Source of the DNA: Halomonas smyrnensis AAD6 | GTDB lineage: Bacteria; Pseudomonadota; Gammaproteobacteria; Pseudomonadales; Halomonadaceae | Direction of reading: 5' to 3' | Length of the DNA stretch: 64,000 bases | Assembly (NCBI RefSeq): GCF_000265245.1 | Contig: NZ_AJKS02000002.1 | Span: forward strand, 1 to 64,000 | Made by a program: the position numbers and the translations under genes | Shown here: positions 48,972 through 56,882 of the stretch, piece by piece | Layout of the letters: every line of letters begins with the position of its first letter | Numbering within the stretch: position 1 is the first letter of the stretch | Notes under the pieces: generated by a model | The model's input: only the letters and a program-made list of their open reading frames with translations | What the model was told of the DNA's origin: nothing | The model's database searches: none

Positions 48972-49262
48972 TCAGCTCGACTCTTTGGCGAAGAAGGCCG
49001 CCTTTTTTAGAATATCCTTTTCAACCTGAAGCTTACGAACTTCTTCGCGGAGCTTCTTGATCTCGGCGTCGCGATCGTCCTCCTGCCGCTCCGGGGTGCT
49101 GGAAACCTGCTGATGGTGCTTGCGGCACCAACGATCCAGCACGCTGCGCTCCACTTCCAGGCGCCGGGCGGCCTCGGATACGGAATACCCCTGATGGGTC
49201 ACCAGGCTCACCGCATCCGCCTTGAATTCATCGGAATACCGACGTCGAGTCTTCTTGGTCAT
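48972..49262 (-). CDS. IS3-family OrfA (helix-turn-helix)
   Basis: 96 residues. RRRYSDEFKADAVSLVTHQG and YSVSEAARRLEVERSVLDRW form the helix-turn-helix, followed by a leucine-zipper-like coiled coil (EIKKLREEVRKLQVEKDILK). The ATG at 49262 has GGAGG five bases upstream. An AAAAAAG slippery heptamer (minus, 49008-49002) lies near its end and leads into OrfB by -1 frameshifting. Confidence 0.9.
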   Translation of the reverse strand: MTKKTRRRYSDEFKADAVSLVTHQGYSVSEAARRLEVERSVLDRWCRKHHQQVSSTPERQEDDRDAEIKKLREEVRKLQVEKDILKKAAFFAKESS

Positions 49263-49488
49263 GAACACCTCCATTGCCTCCATTATGAGGCTTATCGGGG
49301 TGTCCGCTCCAATTGGACCACTTCAGAATGCGGCATCACTGAAGAGGAGCGGCGGGCGCTCCGTGACAGCCGTTTGCAGCAGTTGACTCATGAACTACGC
49401 TGAAATCCGCAATGCAATGTGCATATCGCTATTTCTTTTTTTCCGATCTGTCTCACAAATTTAGGCTGGATCGTAGCGACCAAACATG

Positions 49489-49520
49489 AAAGCACCCCGG
49501 CCACATAACCGGGGCGCTTT
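49489..49520. terminator. Bidirectional hairpin terminator
   Basis: AAAGCACCCCGG (49489-49500) pairs with CCGGGGCGCTTT (49509-49520) with one mismatch. It lies about 75 bases past the stop of the light-sensor gene on the minus strand and has A/T-rich flanks on both sides. Confidence 0.7.
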
Positions 49521-49596
49521 GTATGGAAGGTGCTAATCGAAGAAACTTCAATTAACGAATTCTAATGCAATCCAGTGGGGCGCGAGGGAGCCCACC

Positions 49597-52500
49597 TCAG
49601 AATTCAGAAGTTCGAGCAAGCAACTGCTCCAGTTGTTCAATAGGCATCGGCTTTGCCAGCAAGAACCCCTGAAAGATCTCGCACCCATAATCAGCCAGGC
49701 ACTGCAACTGATCTTCCGTCTCCACTCCTTCGGCTACGACCTTCAGCCCCATGTGTTGGGCCATTGAGATGATACCCTGAACGATTGCCCTATCATTGTC
49801 ATCCTCAGTCAGGTCGCGGATGAAACTACGATCGATCTTGACCTTGCTGACCGGCAGTTGCTTCAGATAGCTAAGGCTGGAGAAGCCTGTGCCGAAATCA
49901 TCGATAGCTACGCCTACGCCCAAATCGCGAAGAGCATGCAGGATCGAGATGGCGACATGCTTGTCCTCCATCAATACGCCCTCAGTGACCTCTAGCTCGA
50001 GCCAATGCGGGGGAATGTGGCTTTCCTCTAACTGCTGTTCGAGGCGGCTAAGGAAGGTGGGACGTTGGAACTGCATGGGAGACAGATTGACGGCCACACT
50101 ACATTCCCCGCCCCCGAGTTGCTGCAGAATCGGCAAGTCTCGACAGACCTGTTCCAATACCCACTCACTGATAGGGATAATTTGACCAGTGATTTCCGCA
50201 ACCGGGATGAAGCTGCCGGGTGAGACCTGCCCCTTGGTCGGGTGCTGCCAGCGAATGAGCGCTTCGAAACCCAACACATCACCGTCATAACTCATCAGCG
50301 GCTGATAATGCAGGGAGAACTCTTCTCTCTCGATGGCCTCCTGAATGTCCTTTCGCAACTCCACACGCTCGGAGAGCTCAGGCTTGAAGTGGTTATGGTA
50401 CCAAATCGCCGTGTTACCGCCCTGCTTCTTGGCGGCATACATGGCGCTATCAGCCCGCATGATCAGTTGTTCGGGATGCTGTAACGACACCTCCCGGCTC
50501 GAGGCCATACCGATGCTGGCAGAGAGTCGGAAGACGTGATCGTCTACCTGGTAAGAGCGTGTCAGTTCTGCCAACAGTCGGTCGACAACTGCTTGCGCTT
50601 GATGCTCGCTCTTAAGGTTTGGCAACAACACCAGAAACTCGTCGCCTCCGAAACGCCCAAGGGTGTCACCGGGACAAAGCTCGGCGGCGAGGCGCTCGGC
50701 AACAGCAATCAGCAGGCGGTCTCCCATAGCGTGACCAAAAGTATCGTTGATCGGCTTGAAGTCATCGAGATCAATGAAGAACACCACCAGCAAGCCATTC
50801 CGGTGGCGGGCGATGTCAGCGTCGTGCTTCAGGCGCTCTTCAAACTTCGCGCGATTGTAGGCTCCCGTCAGAGGGTCGTGGCTTGCCTGGTGAGCCAGCG
50901 CAGCCTGATCGGCAATACTCTCGGTGACATCGTTAATCACCCCAATGTAGTGGGTAGTCTTCCCCTGTGCATCGCGCACCGGTGAGATATGCAGATCATT
51001 CCAGAACCACTCGCCACTCTTGCGATAGTTGCACACCGTTACGTGGACATCACGCTGATCGTCGAGTCCTCGCCGAATTTCCTGAACAACCTTGGGGTCG
51101 GTCTCGTGTCCCTGAAGGAAGCGACAGTTCCGCCCCTTGATCTCCGCGTTGCTATAGCCAGTGATGCGGCTAAAGGCATGGTTGGCGAAGATAATCGGCA
51201 TATCTGGAAGAGTGGCATCCACGATCAATATGCCATGGAGGCTGGCCTCAACGCTGCGCTCCAGTATATGTAACCGGGTTTCATCTGCCTTGCGCGCAGT
51301 AATGTCCTTGGCGATGCCAAAAACCCCAGTCACTCGATCGCCCATCGTGATGGGAATGGCCGTAACATCCAGCACGTGGAGAGCGCCGCGCACGTCCCGA
51401 CTCTGCAGCTCGTACCGGAGAGCATGACCGGCCCGGGCACTCTCGAGTAGCGCTTGCCCTTGGGGAATGTCGCCTGTGTCGACGAACTGTGAAAAGTGTT
51501 TGCCCAGCATCTCGCTGGTCGGCAGCCCCGTAATCTCCGCAGCTTGCGGGTTCAGGCTCAAGAACTGCCCTTCCAGATTCAACGAGAAGACCGCATCGGG
51601 GTGATGCGTAAACAGGGAACGATAGCGCTGTTCGCTATCGACAAGAGCCTGACGGTCACGGTGGCGCTCGATGGCCAGCGCGACAAGGTCCACGGCCTTG
51701 CTGGCCAACTGACGTTCCTCGTCACTTGGTGCACCCCGTTCAGAGTGATACAGCGCCACTGTCGCCAAGACTTGTCCACGAGACGAAATTACCGGAAATG
51801 ACCAGCAGGCGGCGAGCTCATGGTTTTTTGTCAGGCCTTGATAACCCGCCCAGCGAGGGTCAGTTGCCAGATCCTCGCAAACAACCAGCTCGCGTGAGTA
51901 GGCTGTACTGCCGCAGGCACCGATTTCTGGGCCGATCTTCACGCCAATGAGCGCTTGCAGGTAGCCGCTGGGCAAGCTGGGGCCAACAACGTCCTTGAAA
52001 TAGGTCTGTGTCTCATCACACAGCATGATCGAACAGTAGGCCCCCGGCACCTGGCGCTCCAGCATCCGGCAAACCGCTTCCAGCGACTTCTCTTGAGAGA
52101 CCTCTTTGGCAATCAGGGCCTGGGCCCGATACTGATGCTGGAGCTGTCGATTGGCAAGATCCAACTGCCGCGCACGAGCCTGGCTCAGTCTCATGACCCC
52201 GATACTGAAAGCCAGCAGATAGCTCAGGATCAGGCTCCCGGCCCCCACGCCGGTGGAAAGCAGCGATGAGGCCGACCAAGGACCAGGGGGGCCCCCGAAG
52301 ATGGCTAGGTGCAAGGAGGGCGCGCCAGAAAACTCGATGGCGCGCCTGGCAAGCGGGTGCCAGGCCTGATCGCTATCGTTATACGCATTGTCTAGCGCCA
52401 CCACTTCTCCCAGTAGTCGATCACCCTGCTCGACATGCAGCACATAGCCGTCCAGTTCGGAGCGCATCTCCCGAAGAAGCAGCATGTCCAGATCTAATAG

Positions 52501-53604
52501 AACGATCAGACGACCCGCCCCCAGGCCGTCAATAGGGAACACAATCAGCGCCTTCAATGGCTGATCTGGAGAGGGAAACAGCCACTTGAGTGAATTGCCT
52601 TGAGAAAACAGCCGCTCCATAACGTCATCGTCGTCAAGAAAGGCCTCTAAACGGGACAGCGCCTCAGTGTTCTGCGCTTTGCGCCAGCTTACGGTCCCCG
52701 CCCCATCAATGAAGGCGATGCCTTCCAGGGCCGAGAGATCGCGCAAGTAGCTATCTACCTCCTGTGCTTGCAATGAAGCCGTGGGCTGACCTCCCAATAC
52801 GTTCCAGCGCTCCCCCATACGCTGTAACGCCTGCTCATGGCGCTTGATGGCCGCTTCGCCGGTCAGCTCGGCCACATCCGCCACTTGGTGCGCTTGCTCC
52901 GCTTCGACCTGCTGTTGCTGCCAGCCGATAAGCAGCCAGCCGAGGGTGCTAAGGGTGACTCCGATCACAGCGGCGAAGCAGAGCCCCCGACCAAGTATGA
53001 GGGGAAAACGCTGCCAGTTTTTTGCCACATAGCACATCGCCAAGCCGAAGCATGAGTAGAAGCCACTGGACAGAGGGCTGCTCATCCGCTGCAGCTCATG
53101 CCATGTGTCGTAGCGTGTGGGTACCAGGACCACCAAGAGGCTGGCCAAGCCCACTAAGAAGAGCCCGCCACCAATGACCTTAAAATACCAGCGCCTGGCC
53201 TGCCCCCGCACGCCAAACCATAGGCCGACAGCGATCATCAGGGACACGGTGGCGGAGACGGCCTGCAAGCTTCCCTTCCCCGCTACGCTATCGAGGCTCA
53301 CTCGCTGCGGGGAGCCCCCCACGTCCTCGACCAGTAGATAAACGGCAAAGAAAGCCAGCAGGACTGACAGGCATAAGCGCCACCGCCGGTGATCCTGGAT
53401 CAACGCTAGAAGGCCAAGCCCGGCCAGCAGCCCTGACACAGCACTGCCAGGCGTGACCTGCAGGCCAGCCGGCAGATGAAAATCCAGCCCCAGTTGAGCT
53501 AAGAGTGCACCAAAAAATCCCATTGCGGTGGTGCCGGCAATCAGCATCAACAGCCCGGTATCCCCTGCCAGATGCTGATGCTGATACTTGTGTGCAGAAT
53601 CCAT
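49597..53604 (-). CDS. Membrane GAF-PAS-LOV-GGDEF-EAL c-di-GMP protein (probable blue-light sensor)
   Basis: 1335 residues. The first ~235 residues form several membrane helices, then a probable periplasmic domain (235-445) and another helix near 455. GAF (about 490-640), PAS (650-765), LOV (775-880), GGDEF (895-1060) and EAL (1075-1330) follow. The LOV core GRNCRFLQGHETD (near 825) has the flavin-adduct Cys, with NYRKSGEWFWNDLHISPV behind it. The cyclase motif RFGGDEF is intact, but the inhibitory RxxD position reads CPGD. The phosphodiesterase motifs EALIRWQHP, ELEVTEGVL, AIDDFGTGFSSLSYL and VVAEGVETEDQL are complete, so both activities are possible. It is the main cargo of the island. Start: ATG 53604 with AGGA ten bases upstream. 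Confidence 0.9.
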   Translation of the reverse strand: MDSAHKYQHQHLAGDTGLLMLIAGTTAMGFFGALLAQLGLDFHLPAGLQVTPGSAVSGLLAGLGLLALIQDHRRWRLCLSVLLAFFAVYLLVEDVGGSPQRVSLDSVAGKGSLQAVSATVSLMIAVGLWFGVRGQARRWYFKVIGGGLFLVGLASLLVVLVPTRYDTWHELQRMSSPLSSGFYSCFGLAMCYVAKNWQRFPLILGRGLCFAAVIGVTLSTLGWLLIGWQQQQVEAEQAHQVADVAELTGEAAIKRHEQALQRMGERWNVLGGQPTASLQAQEVDSYLRDLSALEGIAFIDGAGTVSWRKAQNTEALSRLEAFLDDDDVMERLFSQGNSLKWLFPSPDQPLKALIVFPIDGLGAGRLIVLLDLDMLLLREMRSELDGYVLHVEQGDRLLGEVVALDNAYNDSDQAWHPLARRAIEFSGAPSLHLAIFGGPPGPWSASSLLSTGVGAGSLILSYLLAFSIGVMRLSQARARQLDLANRQLQHQYRAQALIAKEVSQEKSLEAVCRMLERQVPGAYCSIMLCDETQTYFKDVVGPSLPSGYLQALIGVKIGPEIGACGSTAYSRELVVCEDLATDPRWAGYQGLTKNHELAACWSFPVISSRGQVLATVALYHSERGAPSDEERQLASKAVDLVALAIERHRDRQALVDSEQRYRSLFTHHPDAVFSLNLEGQFLSLNPQAAEITGLPTSEMLGKHFSQFVDTGDIPQGQALLESARAGHALRYELQSRDVRGALHVLDVTAIPITMGDRVTGVFGIAKDITARKADETRLHILERSVEASLHGILIVDATLPDMPIIFANHAFSRITGYSNAEIKGRNCRFLQGHETDPKVVQEIRRGLDDQRDVHVTVCNYRKSGEWFWNDLHISPVRDAQGKTTHYIGVINDVTESIADQAALAHQASHDPLTGAYNRAKFEERLKHDADIARHRNGLLVVFFIDLDDFKPINDTFGHAMGDRLLIAVAERLAAELCPGDTLGRFGGDEFLVLLPNLKSEHQAQAVVDRLLAELTRSYQVDDHVFRLSASIGMASSREVSLQHPEQLIMRADSAMYAAKKQGGNTAIWYHNHFKPELSERVELRKDIQEAIEREEFSLHYQPLMSYDGDVLGFEALIRWQHPTKGQVSPGSFIPVAEITGQIIPISEWVLEQVCRDLPILQQLGGGECSVAVNLSPMQFQRPTFLSRLEQQLEESHIPPHWLELEVTEGVLMEDKHVAISILHALRDLGVGVAIDDFGTGFSSLSYLKQLPVSKVKIDRSFIRDLTEDDNDRAIVQGIISMAQHMGLKVVAEGVETEDQLQCLADYGCEIFQGFLLAKPMPIEQLEQLLARTSEF

Positions 53605-53653
53605 CGAAGCTCATTCCTTCCTGGCTGACGAATGGCCGAGGCCCTGATTAATA

Positions 53654-53681
53654 CTTTTTGGAATATAAAAATTCCAAAAAG
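53654..53681. promoter_or_regulatory. Perfect 11-bp inverted repeat before the light-sensor gene
   Basis: CTTTTTGGAAT (53654-53664) and ATTCCAAAAAG (53671-53681) surround a six-base AT loop, 50-77 bases before the start codon in AT-rich DNA. It could be an operator or a leader hairpin. The small open frames in 53605-53792 are not convincing. Confidence 0.5.
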
Positions 53682-53792
53682 CTATAAAAAAATCACAATC
53701 CTGCGATACTTTGCACTGGCGCATGCAGCAAAGAAAAAAGAAACCAAGCAATATTAACACCATACACGAGAAAAGATGGTGTGCCGCATTCA

Positions 53793-54880
53793 TAAGTGGC
53801 TATTCAAAATTAATCGCGTGATCAGACCCGTAGCCACCGAGTAGGCGATAGACCTCGCTGCAGAGGCGATCAAACGAGAGGTAGGCACTCAGCGGCAGCC
53901 ATGCGTACTTCATCTGCCGCCACAGAATCTCTATCAGATTCAGCTCCGGCGAGTAAGCCGATAGGTAGACCAGGTGCACACGATGCGACATCCACTCCAC
54001 TATCTTCCTCCTGAAAGCCTTGGAGCGATGCATGCTGGCATTGTCGAGCACCACGATGGCGAAGGTATCGGGGTCTTTCTGGGCCACAAACTGATCAAAT
54101 GCTTCGATGACCGTCTCGGTCGTCACCGGTTCCGTGGAGGTGTGGTAGACCAGCTTCCCGGCTCGGCTGAGGAACCCCAGTACGTTCAGCCTTCGGCTAT
54201 GGGAGTAGGCGGTCACTTCGAACGGCTGACCGATGGGACTCCACGCGTATGGCACCGACGACGATTGTGAAAAGCCTGACTCATCAAAGTAGTAGACCTC
54301 GTGTTCGCCTTGGTCTTCCCGCTGCTGAAGCACCTTGAGAAGGCCTTGAGTGTTGCGGAAATCCGTTTCGTCACGCCGAGCCTTCAGGGAATGCCGAATG
54401 CGCTTGAAGCTGAGGTTATTTTTTTTTCAACGCCCGGCGAAGGGTCACCGTGCTGACCGTCTTGCCGGTCTCTTCTTGAAAACGAGCCTGCAAGGATCGA
54501 ATCTGGTGAGGCTGCTCGGCGACCATTTCCTGCAATCGCTGGTGGTCGTGCTCATCCAGGATTGGCGTGCGACCGCTGCGGGGCTTGTCGATAAGCCCGT
54601 CAAGCCCTGTCGCCTCCCACTGCTTGAGCCATCGAGATACGGCATCTCGGCGAACCTGCAATATCTCACTGATTTGGTTGATCGTATGGCCCTGATCACT
54701 CAGCAGGATGGCATGAGCGCGCCTGCGTAGGGGGCGCTTCTCACCATGGTGATAGGCAGAGGTCAGTGTTTGCTTTTCAGATTCAGTGAGAGAGGCAACG
54801 AAGCGGCGCCTTGCCATGGGTTCATCCGTGTCAGTGATCCAAATATCTATACTACACGAAAACTTCAGATCAGGCACTTA
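53793..54880 (-). mobile_element. IS630-family insertion sequence
   Basis: About 1.09 kb with TA at each end and short inverted ends (TAAGTGGCT at 53793, TAAGTGCCT on the minus strand from 54880). TA targeting is the IS630/Tc1 habit. It contains a two-frame transposase. Confidence 0.8.
53800..54817 (-). CDS. IS630-family transposase in two frames joined at an A9 run
   Basis: ORF1 (54817-54416, 133 residues) is a helix-turn-helix domain: RRRAHAILLSDQGHTINQIS, VRRDAVSRWLKQWEATGLDG, ending in RRALKKK at nine A. ORF2 (ending 53800) carries the DDE domain: VYYFDESGFSQSSSVPYAW (Asp), VVLDNASMHRSKAF (Asp) and YSPELNLIEILWRQMKY (Glu). The frames are offset so that loss of one A (or a +1 shift) at 54427-54419 fuses them. 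This may be programmed slippage or a real mutation. Confidence 0.8.
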
Positions 54881-54951
54881 CTGTAGCGGCTACAGATGAC
54901 TACTCCGATAACGTAAACCACTGATTTTAGTACTAATTGCGGAGAGAGGGG

Positions 54952-54973
54952 CGATTCCCTTCACCCGCTCCAT
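54952..54973 (+). repeat. attR (duplicate tRNA-Gly 3' end)
   Basis: Identical to 46462-46483. It is not part of a complete tRNA here, which marks the right edge of the island. Confidence 0.9.
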
Positions 54974-55027
54974 CGGCACATCCCGATACCTGCATTATCT
55001 TTCGGTTCAGAGCCCGGCTCTCCGCTG

Positions 55028-55297
55028 TCACTGCCCCGGACGTCCGCTAAGCGCACGCTGCCCCGAGGCGACGCGTCGCCCCGTGCTGCCATCGATGGCC
55101 ACGCCTCCGGCTACCCGGATGCTGTCGACTGCCCGGCGCTCAGCCCGCTCGCTCACCTCGACCAGCGCCGTCGGATCGAGGCGATGAATCTCTCGGCCGA
55201 CCACATGGATCGCCCCCTGTTGCTGAAAGCGAGCCGGCACGCGACGGATGGTCTCCAGGGCCAGGTCGAGATCGCTGCCGACATCCGCCCGGGTCAT
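55028..55297 (-). CDS. Hypothetical protein
   Basis: 89 residues, acidic to basic, no membrane segment. Third-position GC is high as in neighbouring real genes, and the frame is closed upstream by a stop near 55340. Segments such as LDLALETIRRVPARFQQQGA and LVEVSERAERRAVDSIRVAG suggest a folded protein, but I recognise no family. It could be the remnant of a longer gene beside the island edge. Confidence 0.45.
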   Translation of the reverse strand: MTRADVGSDLDLALETIRRVPARFQQQGAIHVVGREIHRLDPTALVEVSERAERRAVDSIRVAGGVAIDGSTGRRVASGQRALSGRPGQ

Positions 55298-55464
55298 CGA
55301 CAGCCGGGAGCCGAGCGGCGAGACCAGCGACCTGGCCCGTCATCGCCCGACGTCGTACAATCCGGGTTCGCCCTCGATAAGCGGCGACACGACCGGGAGA
55401 AACACGACCCTCCCCGCCCATTTCCGCCTCGCCCGCGCGAGCCGAACCGCCAGCGTCCTTCTCT

Positions 55465-55836
55465 ATGGCCCTGTTTCTGACCGTTCTGGCCGTCTGCCTG
55501 CTGATCATCGGTGGCATGGTCGCCATCCTGATGACCGCGCGCACGCCCCGCTATCGCACCGAGCCCGAGCATCTGCTCGAGCTGTTCGATCAGGCCCTGG
55601 AAAGCCGGGTCAGCGAGACGAAATGGAATGCCGTGATCGGCTATCCGATTCGCCACGACGACTATCTGGAAGGCGTCCGCCGGCGTGCCCAGCGGCTGAT
55701 GGACGAGCACGGCCGCCACGGGCGCGCGGCCCGTGGCAAGCCGCTGCTGGACGACGAGGGCCATGCCGACCTGACCGCCCTGCGTGCCCATCTCGCGGCC
55801 CGCACGGCGCTTCGCCGCGATGGAAAGCAGGAATGA
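55465..55836 (+). CDS. Small single-helix membrane protein
   Basis: 123 residues. The first 24 form a membrane anchor (LFLTVLAVCLLIIGGMVAIL), then a charged cytoplasmic or periplasmic tail: YRTEPEHLLELFDQALESRV, AVIGYPIRHDDYLEGVRRRA. It looks like a lineage-specific conserved hypothetical. No clear ribosome binding site precedes the ATG. Confidence 0.65.
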   Translation: MALFLTVLAVCLLIIGGMVAILMTARTPRYRTEPEHLLELFDQALESRVSETKWNAVIGYPIRHDDYLEGVRRRAQRLMDEHGRHGRAARGKPLLDDEGHADLTALRAHLAARTALRRDGKQE

Positions 55837-55896
55837 GCCTGCACGGCTAATTCGGTACACTGGCCCGTCTCGTGAACCCCGCGCCGGAGGGCGACG

Positions 55897-56697
55897 ATGA
55901 GCAGCGCGATCCGCCATTTTCCGCTCGATACCGTCATTCACCATCACGCCCACGACTTCCACCAGATCGTGATCGGGCTCCATGGTCAGGCGGAATTCGA
56001 GATCGAGGGCCTCGGCGGCGCCATCTCGGCACTATCCGGCTGCATCGTGCCGGCCAACCACATGCACTACTATGCCGGCACCGGCGACAATCATCAGCTG
56101 GTCCTCGACCTTCCCCATGACGCCCTGTCGCTGACCGGCCATCACCACGAGCTGGCCCGGCTGTTCGACGCGCCACGCTTCTTCGATCTGGACGCCTCCC
56201 TGGCCCGCTACCTGGACTTCGTGCTCCAGGAGCTGCGCCTGCTGTCCGGCCAGGGCGCGCTAAGCGACCTGCATCAGGACCGCCTGGCCGCCACGCTGCT
56301 CGGCTCGCTGCATGCGCGGCTGTCCGGCGATGACTCGCCGAAGGGGCGTCACCTCGACCTGACGGCCCTGGACCGCTACATCGATCACCACCTGGGCGGC
56401 CAGCTGCGAGTCGCCGATCTGGCCGCTCAGGCCTGCCTCAGCGAGGCCCACTTCACGGCCCGCTTCCGTGCCCAGACCGGCCTCTCGCCCTGGCGCTACG
56501 TGATGCGTCGGCGCCTGGAGACGGCTCGGCGGATGATCCACGAGAGCCATCTGCCGCTCTCCGAGATCGCCGCGCTGACCGGCTTCACCAGTCAGAGCGC
56601 CCTGTCCCGCGCCTTCCGCCGCGACTATGGCCATCCCCCCAGCCAGCTGCGCCGCGCCCCGAGGCGGCACCTCGCCAGCGGCATACCGACAACTTAG
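55897..56697 (+). CDS. AraC-family regulator of proline utilisation (PruR-like)
   Basis: 266 residues. The N-terminal cupin-like half (HHHAHDFHQIVIGLHGQAEF, CIVPANHMHYYAGTG) is followed by two helix-turn-helix motifs: LRVADLAAQACLSEAHFTAR and LSEIAALTGFTSQSALSRAF. It lies 186 bases upstream of putA on the same strand. In pseudomonads an AraC protein, PruR, activates put genes in response to proline. The PutA here lacks a DNA-binding domain, so an external regulator is needed. Function is assigned by position and family. Confidence 0.8.
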   Translation: MSSAIRHFPLDTVIHHHAHDFHQIVIGLHGQAEFEIEGLGGAISALSGCIVPANHMHYYAGTGDNHQLVLDLPHDALSLTGHHHELARLFDAPRFFDLDASLARYLDFVLQELRLLSGQGALSDLHQDRLAATLLGSLHARLSGDDSPKGRHLDLTALDRYIDHHLGGQLRVADLAAQACLSEAHFTARFRAQTGLSPWRYVMRRRLETARRMIHESHLPLSEIAALTGFTSQSALSRAFRRDYGHPPSQLRRAPRRHLASGIPTT

Positions 56698-56847
56698 ACG
56701 AAAGTCGAAAAGAGACTGTCTTCCAACGGCAACATCCGCGAATTCGTCAAATCCCCCAACGGTATCGACAAGCAGAGCCCACGCAGTCCCCCTACGCTTG
56801 CAAGATACCGTCATTTCGTCGAAGCCCCCGACGCAAAGACGAAATCA
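56697..56847. promoter_or_regulatory. TTCGTC half-sites in the putA control region
   Basis: TTCGTC-A/G-AA-T/G-CCCCC-A/G-ACG occurs at 56743-56761 and 56815-56833, 72 bases apart in direct orientation. GACGAAA, the reverse half-site, occurs at 56697 and 56838. Direct half-sites spaced by about seven helical turns fit an AraC-type activator. No other repeat of this length is obvious in the region. Confidence 0.55.
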
Positions 56848-56882
56848 CCCCCCTGTGACGACCGGCTCCATCGGGAAACGAC

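Larger units (their letters stand above)
46734..49001 (-). pseudogene. IS3-family transposase OrfB, split by IS110 insertion
   Basis: The N-terminal part (48407-49001) reads MRVSRSGFYAWRRR, then APNRAWVADITAIWTLEGWLY (first catalytic Asp) and GLIHHSD (second). The C-terminal part (46734-47016) resumes as SQYASHDY, RKGNCWDNAVMERFFGSLK (catalytic Glu) and RLHSTLGYQSP. The break falls exactly in the HHSDRGSQY motif, at the IS110 ends. OrfB is entered by -1 frameshifting from OrfA. Confidence 0.88.
46709..49320 (-). mobile_element. IS3-family insertion sequence, interrupted by an IS110-family element
   Basis: Terminal inverted repeats TGGTC-A-rich-GAGCGGACAC are seen at 46709 (plus) and 49320 (minus), matching at about 17 of 21 positions. 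Removing the inner element leaves about 1.22 kb, normal for IS3. The flanks suggest a 3-bp TTC target repeat if one end is shifted by one base. Confidence 0.88.
46462..54973. mobile_element. Genomic island integrated at tRNA-Gly
   Basis: About 8.5 kb bounded by 22-bp direct repeats of the tRNA-Gly 3' end (46462-46483 and 54952-54973). Just inside the left end is a short piece of an integrase-like gene. The interior has lower GC than the flanks and contains three insertion sequences and one large signalling gene. With the integrase truncated, the island is probably immobile. Confidence 0.85.

Noticed and set aside
49321-49404. Possible C-terminal end of the island integrase right of the IS3 element
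   Set aside because: The short frame ending TEEERRALRDSRLQQLTHELR has no recombinase motif (no catalytic R-H-R-Y) and cannot be tied to the left fragment.
53611-53793. 60-codon ORF upstream of the light-sensor gene
   Set aside because: It lies in AT-rich leader DNA, spans the palindrome and lacks a ribosome binding site.
53597-54975. CRISPR array or defence system in the island
   Set aside because: No regularly spaced repeats, no cas-like or nuclease/toxin genes; the content is insertion sequences and one signalling gene.
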